From: Mycobacterium paraseoulense
GTDB taxonomy: Bacteria > Actinomycetota > Actinomycetes > Mycobacteriales > Mycobacteriaceae
Assembly: GCF_010731655.1 (NCBI RefSeq)
Contig: NZ_AP022619.1
Span: 3,906,001 to 3,970,000, forward strand
Reading direction: 5' to 3'
DNA length: 64,000 nt
Below the pieces are notes generated by a model. It was not told the origin of the DNA, made no database searches, and saw only the letters and a list, made by a program, of their open reading frames with translations. Position 1 is the first letter of the stretch. Every line of letters begins with the position of its first letter. Shown here piece after piece: positions 36,669 to 45,057 of the stretch. A program made the translations under genes and the position numbers.

Positions 36669-37358
36669 ATGGGATCCGGCATGTCGATCCGCGCGCGGCG
36701 GACGGCCCGCCTGCCGATCGCGGTGGCCGCGGCCGTCGCGCTCTATGTCGGCGCGGCGGCGCACCTCCCCGCGGCATGGGCCCACGTCCACGCCACCAGC
36801 GACGACGCCGTGCGGGGCGCCATGGCGGTCGTCACCTTTCAGGTCCCCAACGAATCGAACGTGGGCGCGGCGACCACCGCGCTCAGCGTCGCGCTGCCCG
36901 ACGTGGCCTCGGCGCGCGCCGAAACCATGCCGGGGTGGACGACCAAGCTCGACCGCGACGCGGTATCGGGCGCCGTGCGCTCGGTGACGTGGACGGCGGC
37001 GCCGGGCGGCGGCATCGGGGCTGATCAGTTCGCGCTGTTCCGGATGTCGGTGAAATTGCCCGACACCGAGACGGTGAGCTTTCCGGCCACGCAGACCTAC
37101 TCCGACGGCACGGTGGTGAAGTGGGACCAGCCCCCGAAGCCCGACGGTGGCGAGCCCGAATATCCCGTGCCCACGCTGACGCTTGCCGCGGCACCGGCGG
37201 CCTCGCAGAGCCACCATCCGCCCTCCGCGGCGCCGGCCCGGCAGGCGACCGCGCCACAGCCCAAGTCGTCGGACAGCACCGCCCGACTGCTCGGCGGCGC
37301 GGCCTTGGTCGTGGCCGCGCTGGGCGTCTGCCTCGCGCTGATCCGCCGACGGACATGA
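36669..37358 (+). CDS. YcnI-like (DUF1775) copper-binding exported protein
   Basis: YcnI-family proteins bind Cu(II) outside the cell through an N-terminal histidine exposed after signal cleavage. This 229-residue protein has a signal segment (about residues 8-36) ending in AWA-HVHATSDD, leaving His at the new N-terminus. A DUF1775 domain (VTFQVPNESNVGAATTALSV and later VSWTAAPGG-type residues), a Pro/Ala-rich linker and a C-terminal membrane helix (LLGGAALVVAALGVCLALI) follow. The CopC-like gene overlaps it by ATGA. An ATG at 36681 is an alternative start. Confidence 0.82.
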   Translation: MGSGMSIRARRTARLPIAVAAAVALYVGAAAHLPAAWAHVHATSDDAVRGAMAVVTFQVPNESNVGAATTALSVALPDVASARAETMPGWTTKLDRDAVSGAVRSVTWTAAPGGGIGADQFALFRMSVKLPDTETVSFPATQTYSDGTVVKWDQPPKPDGGEPEYPVPTLTLAAAPAASQSHHPPSAAPARQATAPQPKSSDSTARLLGGAALVVAALGVCLALIRRRT

Positions 37359-37855
37359 GGCGGTTGGCGATCACCGCATGCGTCGCTGCCCTGCTGGTGA
37401 TCGCAACGCTGACCGCGCCCGCGGCGTCGGCGCACGCAACGCGGATAGCCAGCGATCCGGCCGACAGGGCCGTCCTCGCGGCCGGTCCCGCGCGAGTGAG
37501 CGCCACCTTCAACGAACAGCTGCAAACCACGTTCGCTGCCATGACGGTCGTCGGGCCCGACGGCAACACGTGGTCGGCCGGCGACCCCGTGGTGCGGGGT
37601 GCGGTGGTCGGCATCGACCTGCGGCCGCTGGGCCCGGCCGGGACCTACACGGTGAACTACCGGGTGACGTCCGCCGACGGTCACGTGGTCTCCGGCTCGT
37701 GGTCGTTTCGGTTGACGGTGCCGGGCACCGGGACGCCGGGCCCCCCGGCTGGCGGCGCCCCCGCCGGCGGTGACGTCCCGGTGTGGCCGTTCGTCGTGGT
37801 GGCGGGGCTGCTCGTCGCTGGAGGCGCCCTGTGGTCGGTGCGGCGCAGACCGTGA
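37355..37855 (+). CDS. CopC-domain copper-binding membrane-anchored protein
   Basis: CopC proteins bind copper in the extracytoplasmic space. The 166-residue protein has a signal peptide ending in ASA-HATRIASDPAD, so the mature chain starts with His, one of the usual Cu ligands. The CopC beta-barrel is visible in VSATFNEQLQTTFAAMTVVG and YTVNYRVTSADGHVVSGSWSF, which carries the second conserved His. A Pro/Gly linker and a C-terminal membrane helix (WPFVVVAGLLVAGGALW) complete it. Its start overlaps the YcnI-like stop. In M. tuberculosis the same slot holds only a short membrane ORF (Rv3851), which may be a remnant; that is inference. Confidence 0.85.
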   Translation: MRRLAITACVAALLVIATLTAPAASAHATRIASDPADRAVLAAGPARVSATFNEQLQTTFAAMTVVGPDGNTWSAGDPVVRGAVVGIDLRPLGPAGTYTVNYRVTSADGHVVSGSWSFRLTVPGTGTPGPPAGGAPAGGDVPVWPFVVVAGLLVAGGALWSVRRRP

Positions 37856-37951
37856 CCGGCGCCCGAGGCGCCCGCACTCCTGCTGGCATGATGGGTTCGA
37901 AGAACCCGCGTGGGCTAGAAAACGACTGAAGAAAGCTCAAGGAGCGGCCGC

Positions 37952-38419
37952 ATGGCAGACCCGCAAGATCCACCCAACAGCGAACCCGAGAACGCATCGA
38001 ACCCGCCTCCGGAGCCGCCCGCGCCGGCCGCCCCGCCGGAAAAGAAGCCCCCGGCCAAGGCGGTCAAGAAGACCGCGAAGGCACCCGCCAAGAAAGCGCC
38101 CGCGAAGAAAGCGCCCGCCAAAAAGGCGCCCGCGAAAAAAGCGCCCGCGAAGAAGGCGCCCGCGAAAGCCGCCGCGGCCCCGGCGAAGGCCGCCGAGCCG
38201 CCCGTCGAGGTGCAGCGCCGGATCGAAAGCAACGGCGACCTCGCGGCGGCCGCCAAAGACGCTGCAGCACAAGCGAAATCAGCTGTCGACGCCGTCAACA
38301 ACCCGGTTTCTCCCGAGGTTCCCGCGGCGGCCCTGACCCAGTCGCCGGTGCCGTTGATCGTCGCCCTGGCCGTCAGCCTGCTGGCGATCCTGTTGATCCG
38401 GCAGCTGCGGCGCCGCTGA
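37952..38419 (+). CDS. hns: H-NS-like nucleoid protein with Lys/Ala/Pro repeats and C-terminal membrane helix
   Basis: This is the mycobacterial H-NS-named protein (Rv3852 family). The 155-residue protein has an acidic Pro-rich N-terminus, then a histone-like run of KKAPA repeats (about residues 40-75) expected to bind DNA. An alanine-rich helix follows, and then a hydrophobic C-terminal segment ([17 protein letters not shown]) that could tether it to the membrane. The repeat DNA is a 15-base unit. The ATG follows AGGAGCGG. Confidence 0.87.
   Translation: MADPQDPPNSEPENASNPPPEPPAPAAPPEKKPPAKAVKKTAKAPAKKAPAKKAPAKKAPAKKAPAKKAPAKAAAAPAKAAEPPVEVQRRIESNGDLAAAAKDAAAQAKSAVDAVNNPVSPEVPAAALTQSPVPLIVALAVSLLAILLIRQLRRR
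38082..38167 (+). repeat. 15-base KKAPA-encoding tandem repeat
   Basis: Five to six units of the form AAGAAAGCGCCCGCC encode K-K-A-P-A. The units differ only at third positions. Copy number is likely to vary between strains. Confidence 0.85.
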
Positions 38420-38447
38420 CCGGGACCTGGCCGCTACCGTGTCAGAC

Positions 38448-38927
38448 GTGACCGTGCTCTTCAAGCCGACCGCCGACCTCGTCGACGACATCGGAGCCGA
38501 CGTCCGCAGCTGCGACGTCCAATTCCGCCAATTCGGTGGCCGCCCGCAGTTCGCCGGACCCATCAGCACGGTGCGCTGCTTCGAAGACAACGCGCTGCTG
38601 AAATCGGTGCTCTCCGAGCCGGGTGCGGGCGGAGTGCTGGTCATCGACGGCGGCGGCTCCCTGCATTCGGCGCTGGTCGGAGACGTGATCGCCGAGCTGG
38701 CCCGCTCGAACGGGTGGGCCGGGCTGGTCATCAACGGGGCGGTGCGCGACGCTGCCGCGCTGCGTGGCCTCGACATCGGCATCAAAGCGCTGGGCACCAA
38801 CCCCCGCAAGAGCAGCAAGACCGGCGCCGGCGAGCGCGACGTCGAGGTCACGCTGGGCGGGGTGACGTTCGTGCCGGGGGAGATCGCCTACAGCGACGAC
38901 GACGGCATCGTCGTCGTCAAGCCCTAA
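38448..38927 (+). CDS. rraA: RraA-like protein (ribonuclease E inhibitor/aldolase family)
   Basis: This protein belongs to the RraA fold, a trimeric family that includes RNase E regulators and HMG/CHA aldolases; it was formerly called MenG. From the GTG at 38448 it has 159 residues. It has the family blocks [39 protein letters not shown] and [21 protein letters not shown] prefer 38448 over the GTG at 38439 because a TANNNT box (TACCGT, 38435-38440) is seven bases upstream, fitting a leaderless start. The ortholog is Rv3853. Its stop overlaps the ethA stop (CTAA). Confidence 0.92.
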   Translation: MTVLFKPTADLVDDIGADVRSCDVQFRQFGGRPQFAGPISTVRCFEDNALLKSVLSEPGAGGVLVIDGGGSLHSALVGDVIAELARSNGWAGLVINGAVRDAAALRGLDIGIKALGTNPRKSSKTGAGERDVEVTLGGVTFVPGEIAYSDDDGIVVVKP

Positions 38928-40393
38928 ACGGCGACCGGCGCCCGCCTTTTCGCGAATCGCAGACCCTCGTCGGCGACCTTGCCGCGGCGGATCGTGCGCA
39001 TGTCGAAGAAGTAGTTCTGCTTGAGCCGCCACGGTGCGCGCGACCCTGACTTGGGCAGCATGTCCATCGCCCGCTGGAAATACCCGGGGCTGAAGTCCAT
39101 GAACGGCAGCTCGTCGACGTCATCGCCGGGATGCTCCGGCTCGACGAAGTCAAAACCCTTGTCGTCCATGTAGTTCAGCAGCCGGCAGACGAACTCGGAG
39201 ACCAGGTCCGCCTTCAGCGTCCACGAGGCGTTGGTGTAGCCGAAGGTGATCGCGAAGTTGGGAACCCCGGAGAACATCAGGCCCTTGTAGGTCATCAACG
39301 ACGTCAGTTCGATCGGCTCATCGTTCCTGGTGGGCTTCACCCCGCCGAGCAGCTGCATGTTCAAACCCGTTGCGGTGATGATGATGTCGGCCTGCAGCTC
39401 CTCACCCGAGGTGAGCCTGATGCCCGTCTTGGTGAACCGGTCGATGGTGTCGGTGACCACGTCCGCCTTGCCGTGCCGGATGGTCCGGAAGAAATCGCCG
39501 TCGGGAGCCAGGCACAGTCGCTGGTCCCACACGTTGTACCGCGGCCCGAAGTGCTTCTCGACGTCGTAGCCCTGCGGCAGGCGTCGCTTGGCCATGGTCA
39601 TCAACGTCTTGCGCATGTAGGCCGGGCGTTTCCGCGACAGCTGGTACTGGAACGTGCTGAAGGCGATCGCTTTCCAGCGGTTGGCGATGTGCGCCAAGCG
39701 GTCCGGCAACCACCGGTTGAACCGCACGGCGAACGGGTCGACCCCGGGCAGCGAGCCGATGTAGGTCGGCGAGCGCTGCAGCATCGTGACGTGACCGGAG
39801 CCCGAGTTCACCAGGGCCGGAATCAGGGTGATCGCGGTGGCGCCGGACCCGATGACGACGATCTTCTTGCCCGCGTAGTCGAGGTCCTCCGGCCAGTGCT
39901 GCGGGTGGATGATCTGGCCCTCGAAGTCGTCGGCGCCGGGGAAGGTGGGCGAGTACCCCTCGTCGTAGTTGTAGTAGCCGGTGCACGCGAACAGGAATGA
40001 GCAGGTGAGTTCGCGCTGTTGGCCATCGGACTCGACGGTGAGGGTCCAGCGGTTGTCGGTGTCGGACCAATCGGCGGCCAGGACGCGCTGGCGGTAGCGG
40101 ATGTGCCGGTCGATCTTGTTCTCAACCGCGGCCTCGTTGATATAGGCCTTGATGTCGGCGCCGTCGGCGATCGATTTCGCCGAGTGCCAGGGCTTGAACC
40201 GGAACCCCAGGGTGAACATGTCGGAGTCCGACCGGATGCCCGGGTATTTGAACAGGTCCCAGGTGCCGCCCAGGTCGTCGCGGCGCTCGAGAATGGCGTA
40301 GCTCTTGGTCGGGCAGCGCTCTTGCAGGTGCCACGCGGCGCTGATCCCCGAGATGCCGGCGCCCACGATGATCACGTCAAGGTGCTCAGTCAT
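38924..40393 (-). CDS. ethA: Baeyer-Villiger monooxygenase EthA
   Basis: EthA is the FAD/NADPH monooxygenase that activates ethionamide and related thioamides; its natural substrates are ketones or lipids. The 489-residue protein has the FAD motif [13 protein letters not shown] near residue 11, the second nucleotide motif [14 protein letters not shown] near 180, and the BVMO fingerprint FxGxxxHxxxWP ([12 protein letters not shown] near 160). It is divergent from ethR, with only 76 bases between starts, and the operator lies in that gap. The ortholog is Rv3854c. Confidence 0.95.
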   Translation of the reverse strand: MTEHLDVIIVGAGISGISAAWHLQERCPTKSYAILERRDDLGGTWDLFKYPGIRSDSDMFTLGFRFKPWHSAKSIADGADIKAYINEAAVENKIDRHIRYRQRVLAADWSDTDNRWTLTVESDGQQRELTCSFLFACTGYYNYDEGYSPTFPGADDFEGQIIHPQHWPEDLDYAGKKIVVIGSGATAITLIPALVNSGSGHVTMLQRSPTYIGSLPGVDPFAVRFNRWLPDRLAHIANRWKAIAFSTFQYQLSRKRPAYMRKTLMTMAKRRLPQGYDVEKHFGPRYNVWDQRLCLAPDGDFFRTIRHGKADVVTDTIDRFTKTGIRLTSGEELQADIIITATGLNMQLLGGVKPTRNDEPIELTSLMTYKGLMFSGVPNFAITFGYTNASWTLKADLVSEFVCRLLNYMDDKGFDFVEPEHPGDDVDELPFMDFSPGYFQRAMDMLPKSGSRAPWRLKQNYFFDMRTIRRGKVADEGLRFAKRRAPVAV

Positions 40394-40405
40394 GCGGCCA
40401 CGTTA

Positions 40406-40452
40406 TCAACGCTGTGTCGACGCAGTCAACGCTGTGTCGAAACTTTCGACAC
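40406..40452. promoter_or_regulatory. EthR operator
   Basis: Two direct copies of TCAACGCTGTGTCGA start at 40406 and 40426, 20 bases apart. The second overlaps an inverted repeat GTGTCGAA (40434-40441) and TTCGACAC (40445-40452). Such repeated GTGTCGA half sites match cooperative binding of several EthR dimers. Confidence 0.85.
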
Positions 40453-40469
40453 TGTGTAAAGTAACGGTC

Positions 40470-41111
40470 GTGACTACCGCCGGCCAGACCCGTGCCCTGC
40501 GTGGGCGCCGCGCAATCCGTCCCTCGGGAGACGACCGTGAGCAGGCGATCCTGGCGACCGCCGAACGGCTGCTGGAGCAGCGCTCGTTCGCCGACATCTC
40601 CGTCGATGACCTGGCCAAGGGTGCCGGACTGTCGCGCCCGACGTTCTACTTCTATTTCAAGTCCAAGGACGCGGTGCTGCTCTCGCTGCTGGAACCGGTG
40701 ATCGCGCGCGCCGACTCCGAGTTCGACGGCGCGGTGCAGCGGTTGCCCGAGGACCCGCGCAGGGTGTGGCGAAACGGCATCAAGGCGTTCTTCACGGCCT
40801 TCAGTTCACACCGCCGGCTGGCCCGCGCCGCGACAGAAGCGCTGGCGACGAGCTCCGAACTGCGCGTCGTGTGGTTGGGCTTCATGCAGAAGTGGATCGA
40901 CCAGACGGCGGCCATGATCACCGCCGAACGCGCTCGCGGCGCCGCACCGGAGACGATTCCGGCCGCGGACCTGGCCACCTCGCTGAACCAGATGAACGAG
41001 CGCACGATGATGGCCGCCCTGTCCGCCGAGACGCCGGCGGTCGATGAGGACCGGGTGGTCGACACCCTCACCCACATCTGGGTGTCCAGCATCTACGGCG
41101 AATCCGGCTAG
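40470..41111 (+). CDS. ethR: TetR-family repressor EthR
   Basis: EthR represses ethA and so sets ethionamide sensitivity. The protein is 213 residues from the GTG at 40470. The helix-turn-helix is DISVDDLAKGAGLSRPTFYF (about residues 43-62). The ligand-binding C-terminal domain has MQKWIDQTAAMITAERARGA and LNQMNERTMMAALSAETP, as in M. tuberculosis EthR. The operator is directly upstream. Earlier in-frame starts would place coding sequence across the operator and into ethA. The ortholog is Rv3855. Confidence 0.95.
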   Translation: MTTAGQTRALRGRRAIRPSGDDREQAILATAERLLEQRSFADISVDDLAKGAGLSRPTFYFYFKSKDAVLLSLLEPVIARADSEFDGAVQRLPEDPRRVWRNGIKAFFTAFSSHRRLARAATEALATSSELRVVWLGFMQKWIDQTAAMITAERARGAAPETIPAADLATSLNQMNERTMMAALSAETPAVDEDRVVDTLTHIWVSSIYGESG

Positions 41112-41127
41112 CCGTCACCGGCGCGTG

Positions 41128-41141
41128 CGAACATATGTTCG
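41128..41141. promoter_or_regulatory. LexA-type SOS box overlapping the dinB3 start codon
   Basis: CGAACATATGTTCG is a perfect 14-base palindrome fitting the actinobacterial LexA core CGAAC-N4-GTTCG. The ATG at 41135 lies inside it. LexA bound here would block initiation of the polymerase gene. Confidence 0.8.
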
Positions 41142-42340
41142 TGCGGTGCGACGCGTCCATCCTGCACGCGGACCTGGATTCCTTCTACGCGTCCGTCGAA
41201 CAGCGCGACGACCCGACGTTGCGGGGCCGCCCGGTGATCGTCGGGGGCGGGGTCGTGCTGGCCGCCAGCTATGAGGCGAAGGCCTACGGCGTGCGCACCG
41301 CGATGGGCGGCGGCCAGGCGCGGCGGCTCTGCCCGCATGCCGTGGTGGTGCCGCCGCGGATGCGGGCCTACAGCCGCGCCAGCGACGCCGTGTTCGAGGT
41401 GTTCCGCGACTGCACACCGATCGTGGAGCCGCTTTCGGTGGACGAGGCGTTCCTCGACGTCGGCGGGCTGCGCCGGGTGTCCGGGACGCCGGTCCAGATC
41501 GCCGCGCGGCTGCGTGCCGACGTGCGCGAGCGGGTCGGGTTGCCCATCACCGTGGGCATCGCCCGGACGAAGTTTCTCGCCAAGGTCGCCAGCCAGGAGG
41601 CGAAGCCGGACGGGCTGCTGCTGGTGCCGCCCGACCAGGAGCTGGCCTTCCTGCACCCGTTGCCGGTGCGGCGCCTGTGGGGCGTGGGCGCCAAAAGCGC
41701 CGAGAAACTCCACGCCCACGGCCTGGTGACCGTCGCCGACGTTGCCGAGCTGAGCGAGTCGACCCTGGCCTCGCTGCTGGGCGGCGCCATGGGCCGCCAG
41801 CTGTTTGCGCTGTCCCGCAACATCGACCGCCGCCGGGTGACCACCGGCGTCCGTCGCCGTTCCGTCGGAGCGCAACGGGCGCTCGGCAGATCGGGCAACA
41901 CCATCTCACCAGCCGAGCTCGACGCGGTGGTGGTCAACCTGATCGACCGCATCACCGGCCGGATGCGCTCCGCCGGGCGCACCGGCCGGACGGTCACGCT
42001 GCGCCTGAGGTTCGACGACTTCGGCCGGGCGACGCGGTCGCGGACGCTGCCGCTGGCGACGGCCTCGACGCAGCCGATCCTGGCCGCCGCCCGCCAGCTG
42101 GTCGCGGCGGCAGCGCCCGTGATCGTGCAGCGCGGGCTGACGCTGGTCGGTTTCGCGGTGTCGGGAATCGACCGCAGCGGCGCCCAGCAGCTGACGCTGC
42201 CCTTCGGCGACGACGAGAACCGGCTCGCGATCGACGCGGCGATCGACCGGGTGCGCGACCGCTACGGCAAGTCCGCGCTCACGCCCGCGGTGCTCGTGGG
42301 CCGCGACCCGGGACTGGAGATGCCGCACCTACCCGACTAG
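41135..42340 (+). CDS. dinB3: DinB-type (Pol IV-like) Y-family DNA polymerase, third mycobacterial clade
   Basis: This is a translesion polymerase. The 401-residue protein has the catalytic motif HADLDSFYASVE with Asp13, an aromatic steric gate (Phe17-Tyr18), and LSVDEAFLDV with Asp103 and Glu104. SYEAKAYGVRTAM and a C-terminal little-finger domain follow. A beta-clamp-binding type motif QQLTLPF is present near residue 347. It is not DinX or DinP by position; a DinB3 gene sits near ethR in M. smegmatis, so this assignment is by synteny. There is no counterpart here in M. tuberculosis. A GTG at 41141, just inside the SOS box, is an alternative start. Confidence 0.88.
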   Translation: MFVRCDASILHADLDSFYASVEQRDDPTLRGRPVIVGGGVVLAASYEAKAYGVRTAMGGGQARRLCPHAVVVPPRMRAYSRASDAVFEVFRDCTPIVEPLSVDEAFLDVGGLRRVSGTPVQIAARLRADVRERVGLPITVGIARTKFLAKVASQEAKPDGLLLVPPDQELAFLHPLPVRRLWGVGAKSAEKLHAHGLVTVADVAELSESTLASLLGGAMGRQLFALSRNIDRRRVTTGVRRRSVGAQRALGRSGNTISPAELDAVVVNLIDRITGRMRSAGRTGRTVTLRLRFDDFGRATRSRTLPLATASTQPILAAARQLVAAAAPVIVQRGLTLVGFAVSGIDRSGAQQLTLPFGDDENRLAIDAAIDRVRDRYGKSALTPAVLVGRDPGLEMPHLPD

Positions 42341-43338
42341 CGGGTCCACTCCAGCAGCTTGTCGGCCGGCCAGGTGTTGACGATGCGCTCGACGGGCACG
42401 CCCATGTCCAGGGCGCGTTGCGCGCCGTAGCCGAGGAAGTCGAGCTGGCCGGGCGCGTGCGCGTCGGTGTCGATGCTGAACACGCAGCCGATCTCCAGTG
42501 CCAGCTTGAGCAGGCGGGTCGGCGGGTCCCGGCGTTCGGGACGCGAGTTGATCTCCACGGCGGTGCCGTGCTCCCGGCAGGCGGTGAACACCGCTTCGGC
42601 GTCGAACTTCGACTCCGGCCGGATGCCCCGGTTTCCGGAGACCAGCCGTCCGGTGCAGTGGCCCAGGACGTCGGCATGGGGATTGGACACGGCCCGCACC
42701 ATGCGTCGCGTCATCGCCGCGGCATCCATCGACAGCTTCGAATGGACGCTGGCCACGACGACGTCGAGGCGCTCGAGCAGCTCGGGCTCCTGGTCGAGGT
42801 CGCCGTCCTCGAGGATGTCCACCTCGATCCCGGTGAGGATGCGCATCGGGGCGAACTGGTCACGCAGCCTGTCGATGACGTCGAGCTGGGCGCGCAACCG
42901 TTCCGGCGACAGCCCGTTGGCGATCGTCAGCCGCGGCGAGTGATCGGTCAGCGCGCAGTACTCGTGCCCCAGTGCGGACGCGGCCGCCATCATCTCGTCG
43001 ATCGGCGCCGACCCGTCCGACCAGTTCGAATGCAGATGCAGGTCCCCGCGCAACGCCGCACGGATGTCGCCCCCGCCGAGATCCTCAGCCGTCGAACGCA
43101 ATTCGACCAGCATGTCGGGTTCACGACCGGACCAGGCCTGATCGATCACCTTGGCGGTCTTGGGCCCGATGCCGGGCAGCGACTGCCAGCTGTTGGCCTG
43201 GCCATGCCGCTCCCGCGCCGCGTCGTCAAGACCCTCGACGATGTCGGCCGCGTTGCGGTACGCCATCACCCGCCGGGGATCGTGGCGGCTCCGGTCCTTG
43301 TAGTAGGCGATCTGCCGCAAGGCCTCTACGGGATCCAT
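42337..43338 (-). CDS. PHP-domain protein with N-terminal helix-hairpin-helix (PolX-like)
   Basis: This 333-residue protein combines an N-terminal PolX-type helix-hairpin-helix region (WQSLPGIGPKTAKVIDQA, residues 47-64) with a PHP metal-dependent phosphoesterase domain. The metal ligands appear in DLHLHSNWSDG, LTDHSPRL, GIEVDIL, ASVHSKL, NPHADVLGHCTG and DTDAHAPG. The polymerase palm of PolX is missing, so this is the stand-alone PHP form, a likely nuclease or phosphatase in DNA repair. I chose the ATG at 43338. It is convergent with dinB3, sharing CTAG. The ortholog is Rv3856c. Confidence 0.9.
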   Translation of the reverse strand: MDPVEALRQIAYYKDRSRHDPRRVMAYRNAADIVEGLDDAARERHGQANSWQSLPGIGPKTAKVIDQAWSGREPDMLVELRSTAEDLGGGDIRAALRGDLHLHSNWSDGSAPIDEMMAAASALGHEYCALTDHSPRLTIANGLSPERLRAQLDVIDRLRDQFAPMRILTGIEVDILEDGDLDQEPELLERLDVVVASVHSKLSMDAAAMTRRMVRAVSNPHADVLGHCTGRLVSGNRGIRPESKFDAEAVFTACREHGTAVEINSRPERRDPPTRLLKLALEIGCVFSIDTDAHAPGQLDFLGYGAQRALDMGVPVERIVNTWPADKLLEWTR

Positions 43339-43370
43339 GGCTCCAGTGTGCCCACGCGCCGCCATCCCGT

Positions 43371-43802
43371 TCAGATCAGCTGGCCCACGACGAAACCGGC
43401 GAGCAGGACGCTGAAGCCCCCGATCTCGCCGGCGATGAGCAGCGCCATCACCAGCCCGGTGCCGGGGGCGGGATCCTCGAATTGGTTGACGGTGTCGCGG
43501 CGCGCCCCGTGGCCGATGTAGCTCAGGATGGCGCCGACGAAGAAGAAGACGACCACGCCGGCCGCGGCCAGGTTGACCCACGCGGGCCACGCGCTGAGCT
43601 CGACGAAGACCGCCAGCAGCAGCGTCGCGAACGAGTAGAGCAACGCCGCCCGGTGCGCGATGTCGACGTAGGGATGGGCGCGATGGTCGGCGGCGGTCAT
43701 GATCTGCCGGTACTTCCACACCCCGAGGATTAACGCCAGCAGAAAGATCAGACCCGCCGCCAGCAGGGTGATCTTGGTGTCGAGTCCCGGGGAGTAGCTC
43801 AT
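43371..43802 (-). CDS. Four-helix membrane protein of unknown function
   Basis: This 143-residue integral membrane protein has four hydrophobic segments: ITLLAAGLIFLLALILGVW, a second around residues 47-63, a third around 70-88, and a fourth near the C-terminus (GEIGGFSVLLAGFVVGQLI). No catalytic residues are recognised. It is divergent from an F420-type oxidoreductase gene, with an inverted repeat between them, so the two may be co-regulated. It may correspond in position to the short Rv3857c; I am not certain. Confidence 0.8.
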   Translation of the reverse strand: MSYSPGLDTKITLLAAGLIFLLALILGVWKYRQIMTAADHRAHPYVDIAHRAALLYSFATLLLAVFVELSAWPAWVNLAAAGVVVFFFVGAILSYIGHGARRDTVNQFEDPAPGTGLVMALLIAGEIGGFSVLLAGFVVGQLI

Positions 43803-43815
43803 CGCCCGGCTGAGT

Positions 43816-43843
43816 TTAGTTGCCCTTCATAAAGATCAACTAA
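43816..43843. promoter_or_regulatory. Inverted repeat between divergent genes (operator candidate)
   Basis: TTAGTTG (43816-43822) and its exact reverse complement CAACTAA (43837-43843) are separated by 14 bases in a 51-base divergent gap, an AT-rich stretch for this genome. This could be a dimeric regulator site. Confidence 0.55.
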
Positions 43844-43853
43844 CGTCGATTGC

Positions 43854-44705
43854 ATGCGATTCGCGTTCAAGACCTCACCGCAGAACACCACCTGGGCCGA
43901 CATGCTCGCCGTCTGGCAGGCCGCCGACGATATCGACGTCTTCGAGTCCGGGTGGACGTTCGACCACTTCTACCCGATCTTCTCCGACAGCACGGGGCCC
44001 TGCCTGGAGGGTTGGACGACGCTGACCGCGCTGGCGCAGGCGACGAAGCGGTTGCGGCTGGGCACCCTGGTCACCGGGATCCACTACCGCCACCCCGCCG
44101 TGCTGGCCAACATGGTCGCCGCGCTGGACATCATCTCGAACGGGCGACTCGAGCTGGGGATCGGCGCCGGCTGGAACGAGGAGGAGTCGGGCGCCTACGG
44201 GATCGAGCTGGGCAGCCTGCGGGAACGCTTCGATCGATTCGAGGAGGCGTGCCAGGTGTTGACCAGCCTGCTCAGTGAGGAGACGACCGACTTCGACGGC
44301 ACGTACTACCAGCTCAAGGGTGCCCGCAACGAGCCCAAGGGCGTGCAGCGCCCCCATCCGCCGATCTGTATCGGCGGCAGCGGGGAGAAGCGAACCCTGC
44401 CGATCACGGCACGCTATGCGCAGCACTGGAATTTCGCGGGCGGCCCGCCCGATCTGTTCGCGCGCAAGCGCGACGTGTTGGCCGCGGAGTGCGAGAAGAT
44501 CGGGCGCGACCCCAAGGAGATCACGCTGTCGGCCCACCTGCGCCTGGACCAGGAGCGCAACTACGAGCAGGCCATCGGGGAGGCGGCCGGCCTGGCCGCC
44601 GAAGGCCTGGACCTGGGCATCGTGTACATCAATCCACCGCATGACCCGGCCGTCCTGACACCGCTGGCCGAGGCCATCCGCGATTCGGGGCTGCTGGACG
44701 GCTGA
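43854..44705 (+). CDS. LLM-class F420-dependent oxidoreductase
   Basis: This luciferase-like monooxygenase-fold protein has 283 residues and is probably F420-dependent, as are most mycobacterial members. Family blocks include MRFAFKTSPQNTTWADMLAV at the N-terminus, RLRLGTLVTGIHYRHPAVLA, RLELGIGAGWNEEESGAYGI and HPPICIGGSGEKRTLPITAR. The substrate is unknown. It is divergent from the four-helix membrane protein. There is no matching gene between Rv3857c and gltD in M. tuberculosis, so it is a local insertion or a lineage loss there. Confidence 0.88.
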   Translation: MRFAFKTSPQNTTWADMLAVWQAADDIDVFESGWTFDHFYPIFSDSTGPCLEGWTTLTALAQATKRLRLGTLVTGIHYRHPAVLANMVAALDIISNGRLELGIGAGWNEEESGAYGIELGSLRERFDRFEEACQVLTSLLSEETTDFDGTYYQLKGARNEPKGVQRPHPPICIGGSGEKRTLPITARYAQHWNFAGGPPDLFARKRDVLAAECEKIGRDPKEITLSAHLRLDQERNYEQAIGEAAGLAAEGLDLGIVYINPPHDPAVLTPLAEAIRDSGLLDG

Positions 44706-44774
44706 CCGCCGGCCGCTCGCCCGAAAAGGATTTGAGCAAACCCCCCTGGCGCCGTGCGCGGCCACATCAGCTGG

Positions 44775-44915
44775 TCATACCCCGAACAGCAGCAGATCCT
44801 CGGCGGTGACCAGACGTTCGTGCTTGGCGGGAAACTCGCGGCTCTTTACCGGGTGACGAAGCCACGACCAGGCCATTCGCCCCACCCGCGTTCGAGGTAA
44901 TGGATTCATATGCAC
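44775..44915 (-). CDS. Possible small basic protein (46 residues)
   Basis: This short frame reads HMNPLPRTRVGRMAWSWLR after its start, then PAKHERLVTAEDLLLFGV at the end. AGGAG lies eight bases before the GTG at 44915, a good ribosome site for so short a frame. The composition looks coding and not random. I recognise no family. It occupies the gap between the F420-type oxidoreductase gene and gltD; the rest of that gap (44706-44774 and 44916-45057) shows nothing else. Confidence 0.45.
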   Translation of the reverse strand: MHMNPLPRTRVGRMAWSWLRHPVKSREFPAKHERLVTAEDLLLFGV

Positions 44916-45057
44916 AGTGACCACTCCTGCGACGGTCTGTTCAGCCGGGGCCTCTGTGGCATGAAGCCCACAGCGGTCCATTAGACACCTACGTCCTGGC
45001 AAACTAGGGCAGGCTCGCCGAATAATTCTCGGCGTGTTTCTGGTGTGACTGGTGTGA

